A stretch of DNA of 64,000 nucleotides from Candidatus Enterosoma merdigallinarum. Lineage in GTDB: Bacteria > Bacillota_I > Bacilli_A > RFN20 > CAG-288. The stretch is from positions 157,657 through 221,656 of the forward strand of contig DVNL01000007.1 in assembly GCA_018714385.1 (NCBI GenBank), given 5' to 3'. The notes under the pieces are model-generated. The model was not told where the DNA came from and did not search any database. It worked only from the letters and a program-made list of their open reading frames with translations. Below, piece by piece: positions 41,639-49,134 of this stretch. The translations under genes and the position numbers were made by a program. The first letter of the stretch is position 1. Each line of letters begins with the position of its first letter.

Positions 41639-41667
41639 TAAAAAGATTTTTTGAGAAGCGATAGCGG

Positions 41668-41701
41668 GAAAAGGGGCCGCATGCGGAAAGGGCTCTTTTC
41701 G
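41668..41701. terminator. Possible terminator between convergent genes
   Basis: GAAAAG and CTTTTC flank an inner CCGCATGCGG palindrome, with a short T-run. The outer stem is imperfect. Confidence 0.4.
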
Positions 41702-41704
41702 TGT

Positions 41705-42394
41705 CTATTCGATTGCTTTCTTCTCCATTTTGCCGACGTCTTCAATGATGAGGGCCTTTGTTTTTACGTGATACGATTGAAAGTCAAAGTTGCCTTCGAG
41801 CACGAATGGAAAAATGCCGGCCTCGTAAATGTCGATGGAATTATCGGATTCATCCAATACAAAGGCATAATCTTTGTTTATTTCCAGATCCAATCCTTCG
41901 ATTTGATAAAACTTGTCCGTGATCAGATTGAAAACGCCGATGTCCGTCTGATGTATTCCGCTTCCGTATGAATAGAGGTAGTAGAGCCAATCCCCGTCAT
42001 CGCCCGTTTGAATGACAAACTGAGTGACGCCATAGCCTCCCCAGGCACCGCCGAGACGGAAGAAGGTGTCATGATGGGACAGGAATGTTTCTCCTTGCAA
42101 AAGTCCGTTAGGGCCCGCAGAAAAGCGCATGAGATGCAGGCTCTCCTCAAAAGCGTCATCGACCTTCAGGGATTTGACGTTGTCCAAGAGATCCGGGACG
42201 TTTTCTTTCAGGGCAGAATAGGAGGGATAATCGTCGTTGTCAGAAAAATAGTCATCGAGCGCTTCTTTGTCGACTGCCCTGTCGCTGTATTCGATACCGT
42301 GAAGTATCGTGATGTTCTGCCTTGTCTTGAACCCACAGGATGAAAGAAATGAAAGGGCAAGCGCAGAAACCATGACTAGAGGCTTGTTCTTCAT
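41705..42394 (-). CDS. Lipoprotein of unknown function
   Basis: This 229-residue protein has a lipoprotein signal (LSFLSS-Cys20). The rest is soluble and acidic, with an early helical part and a later strand-rich part around QFVIQTGDDGDWLYYLY and DIYEAGIFPFVLEG. I recognise no domain. It is monocistronic and convergent with the decarboxylase. It has AAGGAGA eight bases before the ATG and a promoter with TATAAT. Confidence 0.8.
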   Translation of the reverse strand: MKNKPLVMVSALALSFLSSCGFKTRQNITILHGIEYSDRAVDKEALDDYFSDNDDYPSYSALKENVPDLLDNVKSLKVDDAFEESLHLMRFSAGPNGLLQGETFLSHHDTFFRLGGAWGGYGVTQFVIQTGDDGDWLYYLYSYGSGIHQTDIGVFNLITDKFYQIEGLDLEINKDYAFVLDESDNSIDIYEAGIFPFVLEGNFDFQSYHVKTKALIIEDVGKMEKKAIE

Positions 42395-42414
42395 GTTCGG
42401 GTCTCCTTGTTTCT

Positions 42415-42444
42415 ATTATATCCATATGTCTTTAAGATTTTGAA
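42415..42444 (-). promoter_or_regulatory. Promoter of the lipoprotein at 41705-42394
   Basis: TTCAAA, an 18-base spacer and TATAAT on the minus strand. Confidence 0.55.
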
Positions 42445-42498
42445 CAGCATCTCTTTTCTTTTTGTGACTGATCTTTTTGTGTTTGAAAAGCGGAGGAT

Positions 42499-42513
42499 AT
42501 GGAAACGCTTTCA
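42499..42513. promoter_or_regulatory. cre-like catabolite-response element
   Basis: ATGGAAACGCTTTCA fits the CcpA consensus WTGNAANCGNWNNCW at every position. It is about 55 bp upstream of the lipoprotein -35 and about 170 bp upstream of the hpf -35. Confidence 0.55.
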
Positions 42514-42685
42514 ATAAAATCGTAATGAATAACGGCCGTCTGAAAGAAAAAGGAAGCGTAAAACTTGGTTGTTAAAAAATCGCAAAAATGAAGTATTTTT
42601 TAGAAAACCGCCAAAGAGAATGAAATTGCTTTATTTAAACAATCGTTTATTGGGATAGAGTGAGCGTCTTCAAGGATGTAAGCCC

Positions 42686-42714
42686 TTTAAAAATGGTCGT
42701 ATTGGCGCTATACT
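42686..42714 (+). promoter_or_regulatory. Promoter of hpf
   Basis: TTTAAA, a 17-base spacer and TATACT. Confidence 0.6.
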
Positions 42715-42747
42715 ATAGACGGAAATACCAGAAAGGAACCACATAAC

Positions 42748-43287
42748 ATGAAAATCCAGTACGTGTGCAAAGATGTCCCTCTTTCAGGCGCCATGCAAGA
42801 GGCCTTGGAGGGGAAGCTGGGAAGGTTCGATCGTTATTTCCGGGCTTGGGAAGAAGTCGATTGCACGGTGACTCTATGCATCCACCAAGACAAGAAGAGC
42901 CTTGAGGTCGCCATCACATCCACCAACGGCTTCGCCTTGCGCGCCAAAGTCGTCGATGCCGATTTCTATGCCGCGCTTGATCTTGTCATCGAAAAGCTCG
43001 ATGGCCAGATGCGGAAGCTGAAGACGCAGCTTGACAGGGCCCATAAGCATGGCTCTTTCGTCGACAATCTGATGATGGAAAACATCCCCTCGGACGACAC
43101 TCTCGATCTGGAGATTGTCCGAAAGAAGAAACTGAGCCTCGCCCCCATGGATGTCGATGAGGCTCTGGCCAGAATGGATGCTCTGGGCCATTCCTTCTTC
43201 ATCTATCTTGATTCGAGCACGGGCATGGTCAACGTTCTCTATGAGAGAGCGGACCATGGATATGGTCTTATCGAAATCGACAAATAG
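42748..43287 (+). CDS. hpf: Ribosome hibernation promoting factor, long form
   Basis: This 179-residue protein has an N-terminal HPF/YfiA domain (about 1-100, including VVDADFYAALDLVIEKLDGQMRK) and the C-terminal dimerisation domain of long HPF (about 120-179). The latter holds VRKKKLSLAPMDVDEAL and GHSFFIYLDSSTGMVNVLY. It binds 70S ribosomes and pairs them into 100S dimers in slow growth. It has its own promoter, AGAAAGGAA before the ATG and a very strong terminator. Confidence 0.95.
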   Translation: MKIQYVCKDVPLSGAMQEALEGKLGRFDRYFRAWEEVDCTVTLCIHQDKKSLEVAITSTNGFALRAKVVDADFYAALDLVIEKLDGQMRKLKTQLDRAHKHGSFVDNLMMENIPSDDTLDLEIVRKKKLSLAPMDVDEALARMDALGHSFFIYLDSSTGMVNVLYERADHGYGLIEIDK

Positions 43288-43313
43288 CGTTTCCTCCTGA
43301 CGCTTCTCTCTTC

Positions 43314-43343
43314 CCTCCCCGGTTTGCCGGGGAGGCTTTTTTT
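43314..43343 (+). terminator. Strong intrinsic terminator after hpf
   Basis: CCTCCCCGG tttg CCGGGGAGG, then C and seven T. Confidence 0.95.
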
Positions 43344-43379
43344 GCTTCTTTTTCTTGAATAAGAAAAAGGAAGGAATTC

Positions 43380-43388
43380 TGCTATAAT
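43380..43388 (+). promoter_or_regulatory. Extended -10 promoter of the ApbE gene, leaderless geometry
   Basis: TGCTATAAT ends seven bases before the ATG; no ribosome binding site fits in between. Confidence 0.7.
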
Positions 43389-43395
43389 TTCAAAT

Positions 43396-44934
43396 ATGAA
43401 AAAATCGCTTTTATTAGTGCTGTTCACTCTTCTTTCTCTCTCTTCCTGCCGGATTGACGAGAAGAAGGATCAGCGTGTCTATACGGTGTTTTCGGATGTC
43501 ATCGGCACCAATACCGGCCGGGTTCGTGTCCAGTGTGATGATCCCGGCGTGGCTTTGATCCTACCCCCTTTCCGAACGAGCATCACCGCGACGGTCTACT
43601 ATTATGATGGCGGTTTTCGGGAAGAGGAGCTCGAGGCTTTGGACGATGCGATCAACTTCGACCTTCAGTACTACTATGCCCTTTCGGACAGGCATTACGA
43701 CTATACATTGGATGGCGAGGAAATCGTAAACGTCAAGACGATAAACGAAGCGCCGCGGGGGACTGCCGTGGCGGTCGACCCTTTCCTTTTTGATTTGCTG
43801 AAGGAAAGCTATGAATTTTCCCTCAATACGGCCGATGATGACGGAAACCTTCTTTTTGACATTTTTGCCGGGAATCTGAACGGATTCTATGAAGAAAAGC
43901 TGTCGAAGACGGCAATCCAAACTCCGCTCGACAAGGCCCTTTCCATGGCCAACAACGCCATTTTTTCTTCTGACGTGGACCAAGAAAGCCTCGACGAAAT
44001 CATCGCAAGGACGCCGGTGACGAAGGAGGAAGCGGAAGGGCTCTTGGAATTCGATGAGGAGAATTCGACCGTCACATTCCAGCCGTTTGTGAAAAACGGC
44101 ATCACCTACGATGACGTTGAGATATCTTTGAGCGCCGTCGCGAAAGGCTTTGCCACCGAGAGGATCTCAGAGGAAATCGATGAGGAGTATCCCGATATTT
44201 CCCTCTTGATCAACTCCGGCTCGAGTTCCATCAAGGCCATCGGTGAAAAACCGGACGGAAAGTCCTGGAACATCCGCTTGACGAATCCCTACTACGATGA
44301 GCGGGCCTATGCGGAAAACGAAGGAAGAAATCCCTATGAAGTCGGCCTTCGCCACGACGGGCCTTTCACCATGTCGACCTCCGGCTATTACGGGAACTAC
44401 TTCTATGTTTACGACCCTGAGGAAGAACACTATCTTCGCCGAGATCACATCATCTATCCGGCGACGGGACTTTCCGTTTCCTTCTTCGACCAGGTCTCTG
44501 TCTTCAACGAAGATGCCGGCCTTGCGGATATGTATACCACGACGTTGATGCTCGCTTCGTCGGTTCAAGAGGCTTTGGATCTTATCGATCGGCTGGATGC
44601 GATCTATGAACTCGATACGGAATCGATCTTTGTTTTCAAGTCCGTGAAGGAAGATGCCTTGACCGGATATTGTTATAAAAACAGCGAATTGACACCATTG
44701 AGTTCTTTGGGTCTTCCCATCGTCAACTTGAAGGACAAGGCTCGCTACGAAGGGGATTACACGGATATCGCTGCTGAAGATATTCAATCCAGCGTCAGTC
44801 GACCGGAACGGGACTTCCGGATGACGTATCTCGCTTCTTCCGGCGTCTACGGGGAGTTGGAATTGGTCGTGGACGAGAATTCCGTCCCCTATCCTGAAAA
44901 GAGACTCGCCGTCTTAAAGGAGGAGGAAAAATGA
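43396..44934 (+). CDS. apbE: FAD:protein FMN transferase, ApbE family lipoprotein
   Basis: This 512-residue protein has a lipoprotein signal (SLSS-Cys18) and an ApbE domain. LSAVAKGFATERI, LLINSGSSSIKAIG, WNIRLTNP, TMSTSGYYGNYF, HIIYPATG and GLADMYTTTLML are the family landmarks in order. ApbE moves FMN from FAD onto a Thr/Ser of extracytoplasmic proteins; RnfG and RnfD at 34599-36294 are the obvious targets. The family GG before Ser in the FAD loop is NSGSS here, and the usual D-T pair near the end is DMYTT. The protein is longer than typical (about 330-350). It overlaps the HAD gene as ATGA. Confidence 0.85.
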   Translation: MKKSLLLVLFTLLSLSSCRIDEKKDQRVYTVFSDVIGTNTGRVRVQCDDPGVALILPPFRTSITATVYYYDGGFREEELEALDDAINFDLQYYYALSDRHYDYTLDGEEIVNVKTINEAPRGTAVAVDPFLFDLLKESYEFSLNTADDDGNLLFDIFAGNLNGFYEEKLSKTAIQTPLDKALSMANNAIFSSDVDQESLDEIIARTPVTKEEAEGLLEFDEENSTVTFQPFVKNGITYDDVEISLSAVAKGFATERISEEIDEEYPDISLLINSGSSSIKAIGEKPDGKSWNIRLTNPYYDERAYAENEGRNPYEVGLRHDGPFTMSTSGYYGNYFYVYDPEEEHYLRRDHIIYPATGLSVSFFDQVSVFNEDAGLADMYTTTLMLASSVQEALDLIDRLDAIYELDTESIFVFKSVKEDALTGYCYKNSELTPLSSLGLPIVNLKDKARYEGDYTDIAAEDIQSSVSRPERDFRMTYLASSGVYGELELVVDENSVPYPEKRLAVLKEEEK

Positions 44935-45821
44935 TCAAGCTTATCGCCACCGATCTTGACGGGACCCTGCTCTATCCCAAGGACAGGATCTTCACCGTCC
45001 CGAAGACAAACAGGCAGTTTTTGCGCGAACTCGGTCGCTATGACGTGGACATCATTTTCGTTTCCGGACGAAGTCCGAAGATCTTGGATCGGCTGAACAA
45101 GATCGTCGGAAAGAAGTGCAAACTTCTTGGATGCAACGGGGCCTATGTCTATCATGACGGAAAGCTCTTGGAAAGCCATCCGATGGACAGAAAAAAACTG
45201 ACGGCTCTTTTTTCGCAAATCTATGGCCGGTTCGGTATCTTTGCCTATTTCCTTTTCGATGAGCATGCTCCTCTCTATATCTGCTTCCGGAACCTTCCCG
45301 ATTCGTTCATCGTCGCCCTGTGGATCGGAAACAAGTGCAACGGAGCCTACAAAGAGGACATCGTCCATGGCGAGGAAAAGTTCCTCCGCAAGCTTCAGGA
45401 AAGCGACAACTACAAAATGATGCTTTCCTTCGGCTTTGGGGACGATGCCAGGGAAAGAGCGAGAATGGCCTATCTTCCCATCAAGGAGATCTTCCCCGAT
45501 GATTTCTCCGTCGTCGTGAGCAATACGGCCTTGGAGATCACGGCAAAAGGTGTCGACAAGGGAGTCGGACTTGTCGAATATTGCAAGCAGAACGGCATCG
45601 CTCCCGATGAGGTCATCGTCGTCGGGGACAGCGGAAACGATCTCTCGATGTTCTCTTGTTTTCCGCATTCTTTCGCGATGGAGCACGCCCCATCCTTTGT
45701 CAAGGACAATGCCAACCATGTCATCCGCCGAGTCAGTGACTTGAGGACGTATCTGGAAGATCCTTCGCTCATGGCCACGGATCGGATTCGAAAGGTCGAT
45801 TTGGAAAAGGTACTTTCTTAA
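44931..45821 (+). CDS. Cof-type HAD-IIB phosphatase
   Basis: This 296-residue cytoplasmic phosphatase has motif I DLDGTL (nucleophile Asp8), motif II VSGR, motif III around Lys in ITAKGVDKGVGL, and motif IV VGDSGNDLSMF. The type IIB cap domain lies between motifs II and III. Such enzymes remove phosphate from sugar phosphates, nucleotides or FMN-type cofactors. Its four-base overlap with apbE makes a flavin phosphate worth considering, but substrate specificity in this family is broad. Confidence 0.92.
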   Translation: MIKLIATDLDGTLLYPKDRIFTVPKTNRQFLRELGRYDVDIIFVSGRSPKILDRLNKIVGKKCKLLGCNGAYVYHDGKLLESHPMDRKKLTALFSQIYGRFGIFAYFLFDEHAPLYICFRNLPDSFIVALWIGNKCNGAYKEDIVHGEEKFLRKLQESDNYKMMLSFGFGDDARERARMAYLPIKEIFPDDFSVVVSNTALEITAKGVDKGVGLVEYCKQNGIAPDEVIVVGDSGNDLSMFSCFPHSFAMEHAPSFVKDNANHVIRRVSDLRTYLEDPSLMATDRIRKVDLEKVLS

Positions 45822-45836
45822 TATTTCATCATATCT

Positions 45837-45849
45837 TATAATCTATAAT
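45837..45849 (+). promoter_or_regulatory. Two overlapping -10 boxes before the 45876 gene
   Basis: TATAAT occurs twice, at 45837-45842 and 45844-45849, 26-33 bases before the ATG. The -35 elements are poor. Confidence 0.45.
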
Positions 45850-45875
45850 CGTGTTGGTGCTATTGAGGTAACGCT

Positions 45876-46802
45876 ATGAATTTTGCTGAAAGAAACGTTG
45901 TGACGATTCTTACCATCGCTAGAATCGTCGAAAATACTCTTGCCTACTGCGTCCCGAACAAGAGTCCCGAGGGATTCTCCGCGGAACAGCGGCGGAGACA
46001 CGGCGATGCTTTGAGGGCGCTCACCCGCAAAGGGACTCCCTTCGCCATCAATTGCGACAACAACGGCGATGCTGGAAAGACTCTCTATGAGGAGATGAAC
46101 TACTTCATCGACGATGTCTATGGCGATCCCGGAAGGATTGTGACCGTCGATCTCAACGGCAGCGTCCATGTCGAGAAGTCCCTCACCATCGAGCTTTTCT
46201 CCTCCATCGTCAAGCTCAGGCTCTATCTGGAAGGCTTCCTGAACAGCGCTTTGAAGTATCTCAAGGAACATGACGAGCTCGAGGAGAGCTTCGAGAAGAC
46301 CATCTCTTCCGACATCCGCCTCTATCATGCCCTTGCCGGAAAGATCGCCTCCAATCTCATCTATGACAAGTTCATCGAGATCAATGACAATGCCAACACG
46401 TATCTCCAGGCCTATTCCAAGAGCCATGGCGGCACGGATCCGAGGAAGGACAGCCACTTCAATGTCGATGACGATCCGTCCGTCCGAATGCTCAAGAACG
46501 AGTTCCGCACCTTGAACCAGGACATGGTTACGGCCTTGAACGCGTATGGCGATGCGGACGAGGAGTTCAAGTTCGCCAGGCAGAGCCTCTACAGCGACTG
46601 CGAGCTCTTCACCGGAAAGAAGAAACCCACCGATCTGAAGGCCTTCCGCCAGGTCTTCACGTCCTATTTCGACAAAATCATCCGCGCGACGGAAAAGCCC
46701 ACCAATGATCTCTTTGTCGCCATGACGAAAGATCTCGACGCCTTCAACAAGGAACAGGCGGAGAAGGCGGCCAAGAAGAAGGAGGAACAAGCCAATGGCT
46801 GA
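45876..46802 (+). CDS. Helical protein of unknown function
   Basis: This 308-residue protein has no signal peptide or membrane helix. It looks mostly alpha-helical with a central Asp-rich stretch and ends in a Lys/Glu/Ala coiled-coil tail. Notable stretches: MNFAERNVVTILTIARIVENTLAY at the start, ITVDLNGSVHVEKSL-like strands near 95, and FTSYFDKIIRATEKPTNDLF near 270. I recognise no family. It overlaps by eight bases a gene for a small two-helix membrane protein, so the two probably work together. The Shine-Dalgarno is GAGGT. Confidence 0.75.
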   Translation: MNFAERNVVTILTIARIVENTLAYCVPNKSPEGFSAEQRRRHGDALRALTRKGTPFAINCDNNGDAGKTLYEEMNYFIDDVYGDPGRIVTVDLNGSVHVEKSLTIELFSSIVKLRLYLEGFLNSALKYLKEHDELEESFEKTISSDIRLYHALAGKIASNLIYDKFIEINDNANTYLQAYSKSHGGTDPRKDSHFNVDDDPSVRMLKNEFRTLNQDMVTALNAYGDADEEFKFARQSLYSDCELFTGKKKPTDLKAFRQVFTSYFDKIIRATEKPTNDLFVAMTKDLDAFNKEQAEKAAKKKEEQANG

Positions 46803-47199
46803 GAAGAAAAGAAGGACGATCTATCGTTCCGAGATAGTCTGGTACTCGATCCTGGGGGGCCTGTGGCTCTTCGGGCTGATACTTGCCATTCTCGGCGTGT
46901 GCGCCTACAACGTCGGGAAGATCTCCCTCAATCCGCTCTACGGGGCGGAAAGGGCCTGGGCGGCCTTCTTCGGAATGCCCGAAGGGAGCGTCCTCGACTT
47001 CCGCATCGTCGGCTCCATCGTGATGGTCGTGAGCATGCTCTGCTTCTTCATCGCCATCTATGCCTACTCTTCCAAGGTCAGCGAGGAAAAGGCTGTCGAG
47101 AGAAGAAGGGAAGAGAGGATGAAGATCCTCATGGAGACCACGATCGACGTCTCCAACCAGCCTGTCTCCGGCCAGGAGAATCCAGAAGAAAAGAAATAA
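46795..47199 (+). CDS. Small two-helix membrane protein of unknown function
   Basis: This 134-residue protein has a basic N-terminus (AEKKRRTIYRSE), one helix at about 16-38, a loop with GAERAWAAFFGMPEGS, a second helix at about 70-90 and a charged cytoplasmic tail with EEKAVERRREERMKIL. It overlaps the preceding gene and has AAGGAGG in the end of it. Both ends probably face the cytoplasm, where the tail could hold the 308-residue partner. No family recognised. Confidence 0.75.
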   Translation: MAEKKRRTIYRSEIVWYSILGGLWLFGLILAILGVCAYNVGKISLNPLYGAERAWAAFFGMPEGSVLDFRIVGSIVMVVSMLCFFIAIYAYSSKVSEEKAVERRREERMKILMETTIDVSNQPVSGQENPEEKK

Positions 47200-47220
47200 G
47201 AAGAACGAAGACAAAAGAAA

Positions 47221-47246
47221 AGGGGAGCCTTGGCTCCCCCTTTTTT
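47221..47246. terminator. Intrinsic terminator shared by convergent genes
   Basis: GGGGAGC CTTG GCTCCCC followed by six T; on the other strand it follows the small CxxC gene. Confidence 0.88.
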
Positions 47247-47258
47247 GAACGGAACGGC

Positions 47259-47396
47259 TTATTCGGCCTGGGCTTTCAGCGCCTTCTTGCGGGCCTTGTT
47301 CTTGGCCTCGGACTTCATTTCCTTGGCAAGCCTCTTCTCTCTTCTTTCCTTCCACTGCTGAGCGCAATTGCGGCACTCGAATCTTTTCTTTCCCAT
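47259..47396 (-). CDS. 45-residue basic protein with CxxC
   Basis: The product runs MGKKRFECRNCAQQW and then a Lys/Arg/Ala-rich helix to KAQAE. A CxxC at residues 8-11 resembles half a zinc ribbon. The gene has GAGG eight bases before the ATG, a full promoter (TTGCAT-17-TAAAAT at 47432-47460) and a terminator, so it is very probably expressed. Its charge suggests RNA or ribosome contact, but the function is unknown. Confidence 0.72.
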   Translation of the reverse strand: MGKKRFECRNCAQQWKERREKRLAKEMKSEAKNKARKKALKAQAE

Positions 47397-47431
47397 ATTC
47401 TTGACCTCTCTACTTGTTGTCGCAATTGAGA

Positions 47432-47460
47432 ATTTTAACCCACTGCGCCTTCCAATGCAA
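47432..47460 (-). promoter_or_regulatory. Promoter of the 45-residue CxxC gene
   Basis: TTGCAT, a 17-base spacer and TAAAAT on the minus strand, 35 bases before the ATG. Confidence 0.65.
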
Positions 47461-47470
47461 GATGGGAAAA

Positions 47471-47731
47471 CTACTGATTCCAGGAATAGTACTCCTGATC
47501 TCTCTTGGGGTCGACCGTCTCTTCGTCATTTGCCTGCTCGTCCAAAGAAAAGAGGGTTTCGGCATAGAGGGAGAGGAAGGCGTATTCGGACAGGGCGATG
47601 TGGTCCCTTTCCCCCTTGATGACGATTTTCCCGCCTTTGCGGTAGACCGCCTTGCCTTCCTTGAACGTCTTCAGGACGTAGCCGGCCTTGAGAAGGCTGA
47701 GCGCCTTTTGGCAGTCGAGATATGTTTCCAT
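47471..47731 (-). CDS. Small hypothetical protein
   Basis: This 86-residue frame runs METYLDCQKALSLLKAGY, then VYRKGGKIVIKGERDHI and an acidic tail ending YYSWNQ. The helix-strand-strand-helix look and good codon use support a real gene, divergent from the NUDIX gene. An in-frame ATG at 47749 would add six residues. Neither start has a convincing Shine-Dalgarno. No family recognised. Confidence 0.55.
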   Translation of the reverse strand: METYLDCQKALSLLKAGYVLKTFKEGKAVYRKGGKIVIKGERDHIALSEYAFLSLYAETLFSLDEQANDEETVDPKRDQEYYSWNQ

Positions 47732-47756
47732 ATGGAGATATGCTAGCATCCGGGGG

Positions 47757-47762
47757 TATAAT
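47757..47762 (+). promoter_or_regulatory. -10 box of the NUDIX gene, leaderless geometry
   Basis: TATAAT ends nine bases before the ATG; no ribosome site lies between. Confidence 0.6.
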
Positions 47763-47771
47763 TGTTAAGCC

Positions 47772-48260
47772 ATGAAAATCGATTATCTTCCCTATCTGCG
47801 CCGGAAAGTCGGCCATGATCTCGTTCTCTCCGTCGGGCTCTCGGTTTTGCTCGTCGATCCGGAAAGACGTCTCGTCCTTCTGGAGAAAAGGGCGGACAAT
47901 GGTCTTTTCTGTCTTCCGGGAGGATCGATAGACCTCGGGGAGAAAGTACTCGACGGGGCAAGGCGGGAGCTTTTCGAGGAGACGGGGATAGCCGACTGCG
48001 GGCCCCTGAGTCTCTTCATGGTCCTCTCCGGGGAAGGGTGCCGGCTGCATTATCCCAACGGGGACGTGACGGAATACTGCGATTTCATTTTCCTTGGCGA
48101 GTACGATGCGTCGGCCTATGAACCGAAACACGACGGGGAATCCACCTTCGTTGGCTTTGTCCCTTTCGACGCGTTTCCCAAGGAGGAAGACTGCCTTAGG
48201 GGGACCTATCGCATCTTCCAGCGATATCTCTCCGGGGAAAGGTCGCTTCTCATCGATTAG
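47772..48260 (+). CDS. NUDIX hydrolase
   Basis: This 162-residue protein has a complete Nudix box, GSIDLGEKVLDGARREL followed by FEETGI, which binds metal and cleaves nucleoside diphosphates linked to another group. The N-terminal strand region VLSVGLSVLLVDPERRLVLLEKR is typical. The substrate cannot be predicted; the next gene, a MazG-type pyrophosphatase, suggests nucleotide-pool cleaning. The NUDIX stop overlaps the Shine-Dalgarno (AGGAGG) of the next gene. Confidence 0.92.
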   Translation: MKIDYLPYLRRKVGHDLVLSVGLSVLLVDPERRLVLLEKRADNGLFCLPGGSIDLGEKVLDGARRELFEETGIADCGPLSLFMVLSGEGCRLHYPNGDVTEYCDFIFLGEYDASAYEPKHDGESTFVGFVPFDAFPKEEDCLRGTYRIFQRYLSGERSLLID

Positions 48261-48272
48261 GAGGCAAGAAAG

Positions 48273-48617
48273 ATGGCGGAAGAAAAGATCGGATTCGATG
48301 CGTATCAGAAGGCGGCCTTTGACCTCGTCTCTCCCGAAGGGAGAAAGGACCTTGTCCTCAACGGCGTCCTGGGACTCGCCGGCGAGAGCGGGGAATGCTG
48401 CGACTTGGTGAAGAAAAGCCGTTTCCAGGGGCACGAGCTGAAGAAGGAGGATCTCGTCAAGGAATTGGGCGACGTCCTTTGGTATGTCGCCGAGACCGCT
48501 TCGGGCTTGGGCGTTTCGCTCTCCGAAGTCGCCCAGACGAACCTGGACAAGCTCCATCGGCGCTATGGCGGGAATACGTTTTCCGCAGAGAAGAGCCGGC
48601 ATAGGACGGAGGAGTGA
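48273..48617 (+). CDS. MazG-like nucleotide pyrophosphohydrolase
   Basis: This 114-residue all-helical protein has the metal-binding pattern of the family: GLAGESGECCDLVKK followed by VKELGDVLWYVAETA (ExxE and ExxD pairs). It splits nucleoside triphosphates to monophosphate and pyrophosphate. It lies 12 bases after the NUDIX gene in one operon. Confidence 0.9.
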   Translation: MAEEKIGFDAYQKAAFDLVSPEGRKDLVLNGVLGLAGESGECCDLVKKSRFQGHELKKEDLVKELGDVLWYVAETASGLGVSLSEVAQTNLDKLHRRYGGNTFSAEKSRHRTEE

Positions 48618-48695
48618 TTTTCGGTTTATTGGTTTCTGTATGGAGCAGAAGCTGTTTTTCCTCTTTTTCCGCCCGTTTCCCGTCCTGTCCGTCAT

Positions 48696-48724
48696 TTGAT
48701 TTGAATGACCATTTCTGCTAAAAT
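48696..48724 (+). promoter_or_regulatory. Promoter of the Asp23-fakA operon
   Basis: TTGATT, a 17-base spacer and TAAAAT preceded by TGC (extended -10). Confidence 0.75.
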
Positions 48725-48745
48725 GGCCCTGCCGAGGCTTTTTAC

Positions 48746-49096
48746 ATGAACATAGAAAAAACCAATCAGTTCGGAAAGATCGCAATCTCGTTGGAAGCCA
48801 TCGCTAATGTCGCCGGAGACCAGGCCACTCTTGTCTACGGTGTCGTCGGCCTTGTCAGCAAGAAGGCGTTTCTCAATCCGCTTGGCCAGTTCCTCAAGCG
48901 GGAGGACTACGCCGATGGCGTTTCCGTCAAGAAGGTCAAGGATGGTTACGAGGTCTCCTTGTATCTCGTCGTGAGCAAGGACGTGAAGATCAGCGAGGTC
49001 ACCACCGAAATCCAGAAGCAGGTCCACTATGCTCTCGACAGGCAGTTTGGCATGCATTTCAAGGCCGTGAATGTCTTCATCCAGGCGGTGAAGTAG
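48746..49096 (+). CDS. Asp23/Gls24 family protein (YloU-like)
   Basis: This 116-residue protein has GKIAISLEAIANVAGDQA near the start, VSLYLVVSKDVKISEVTTEIQ in the middle and VNVFIQAVK at the end, all family features. In Bacillota this gene usually precedes fakA, as here (38 bases). Its role is unclear, with envelope links. GAGG lies nine bases before the ATG. Confidence 0.92.
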   Translation: MNIEKTNQFGKIAISLEAIANVAGDQATLVYGVVGLVSKKAFLNPLGQFLKREDYADGVSVKKVKDGYEVSLYLVVSKDVKISEVTTEIQKQVHYALDRQFGMHFKAVNVFIQAVK

Positions 49097-49134
49097 GCCT
49101 TCTTTTTTCGTTATTCAATGAGGATTATCGCAAC

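Larger units (their letters stand above)
42395..42747. other. 353-bp AT-rich intergenic region upstream of hpf
   Basis: It holds the leftward lipoprotein promoter, a cre-like site at 42499-42513 and the hpf promoter. Two tiny open frames (8 and 16 codons, starting at 42499 and 42525) lack usable ribosome sites. The 160 bases between the cre site and the hpf -35 show no recognisable gene or riboswitch; a small RNA cannot be excluded. Confidence 0.55.

Noticed and set aside
42499..42575. Two tiny open frames (8 and 16 codons) between the lipoprotein and hpf genes
   Set aside because: No properly spaced ribosome site, and the first overlaps the cre-like site.
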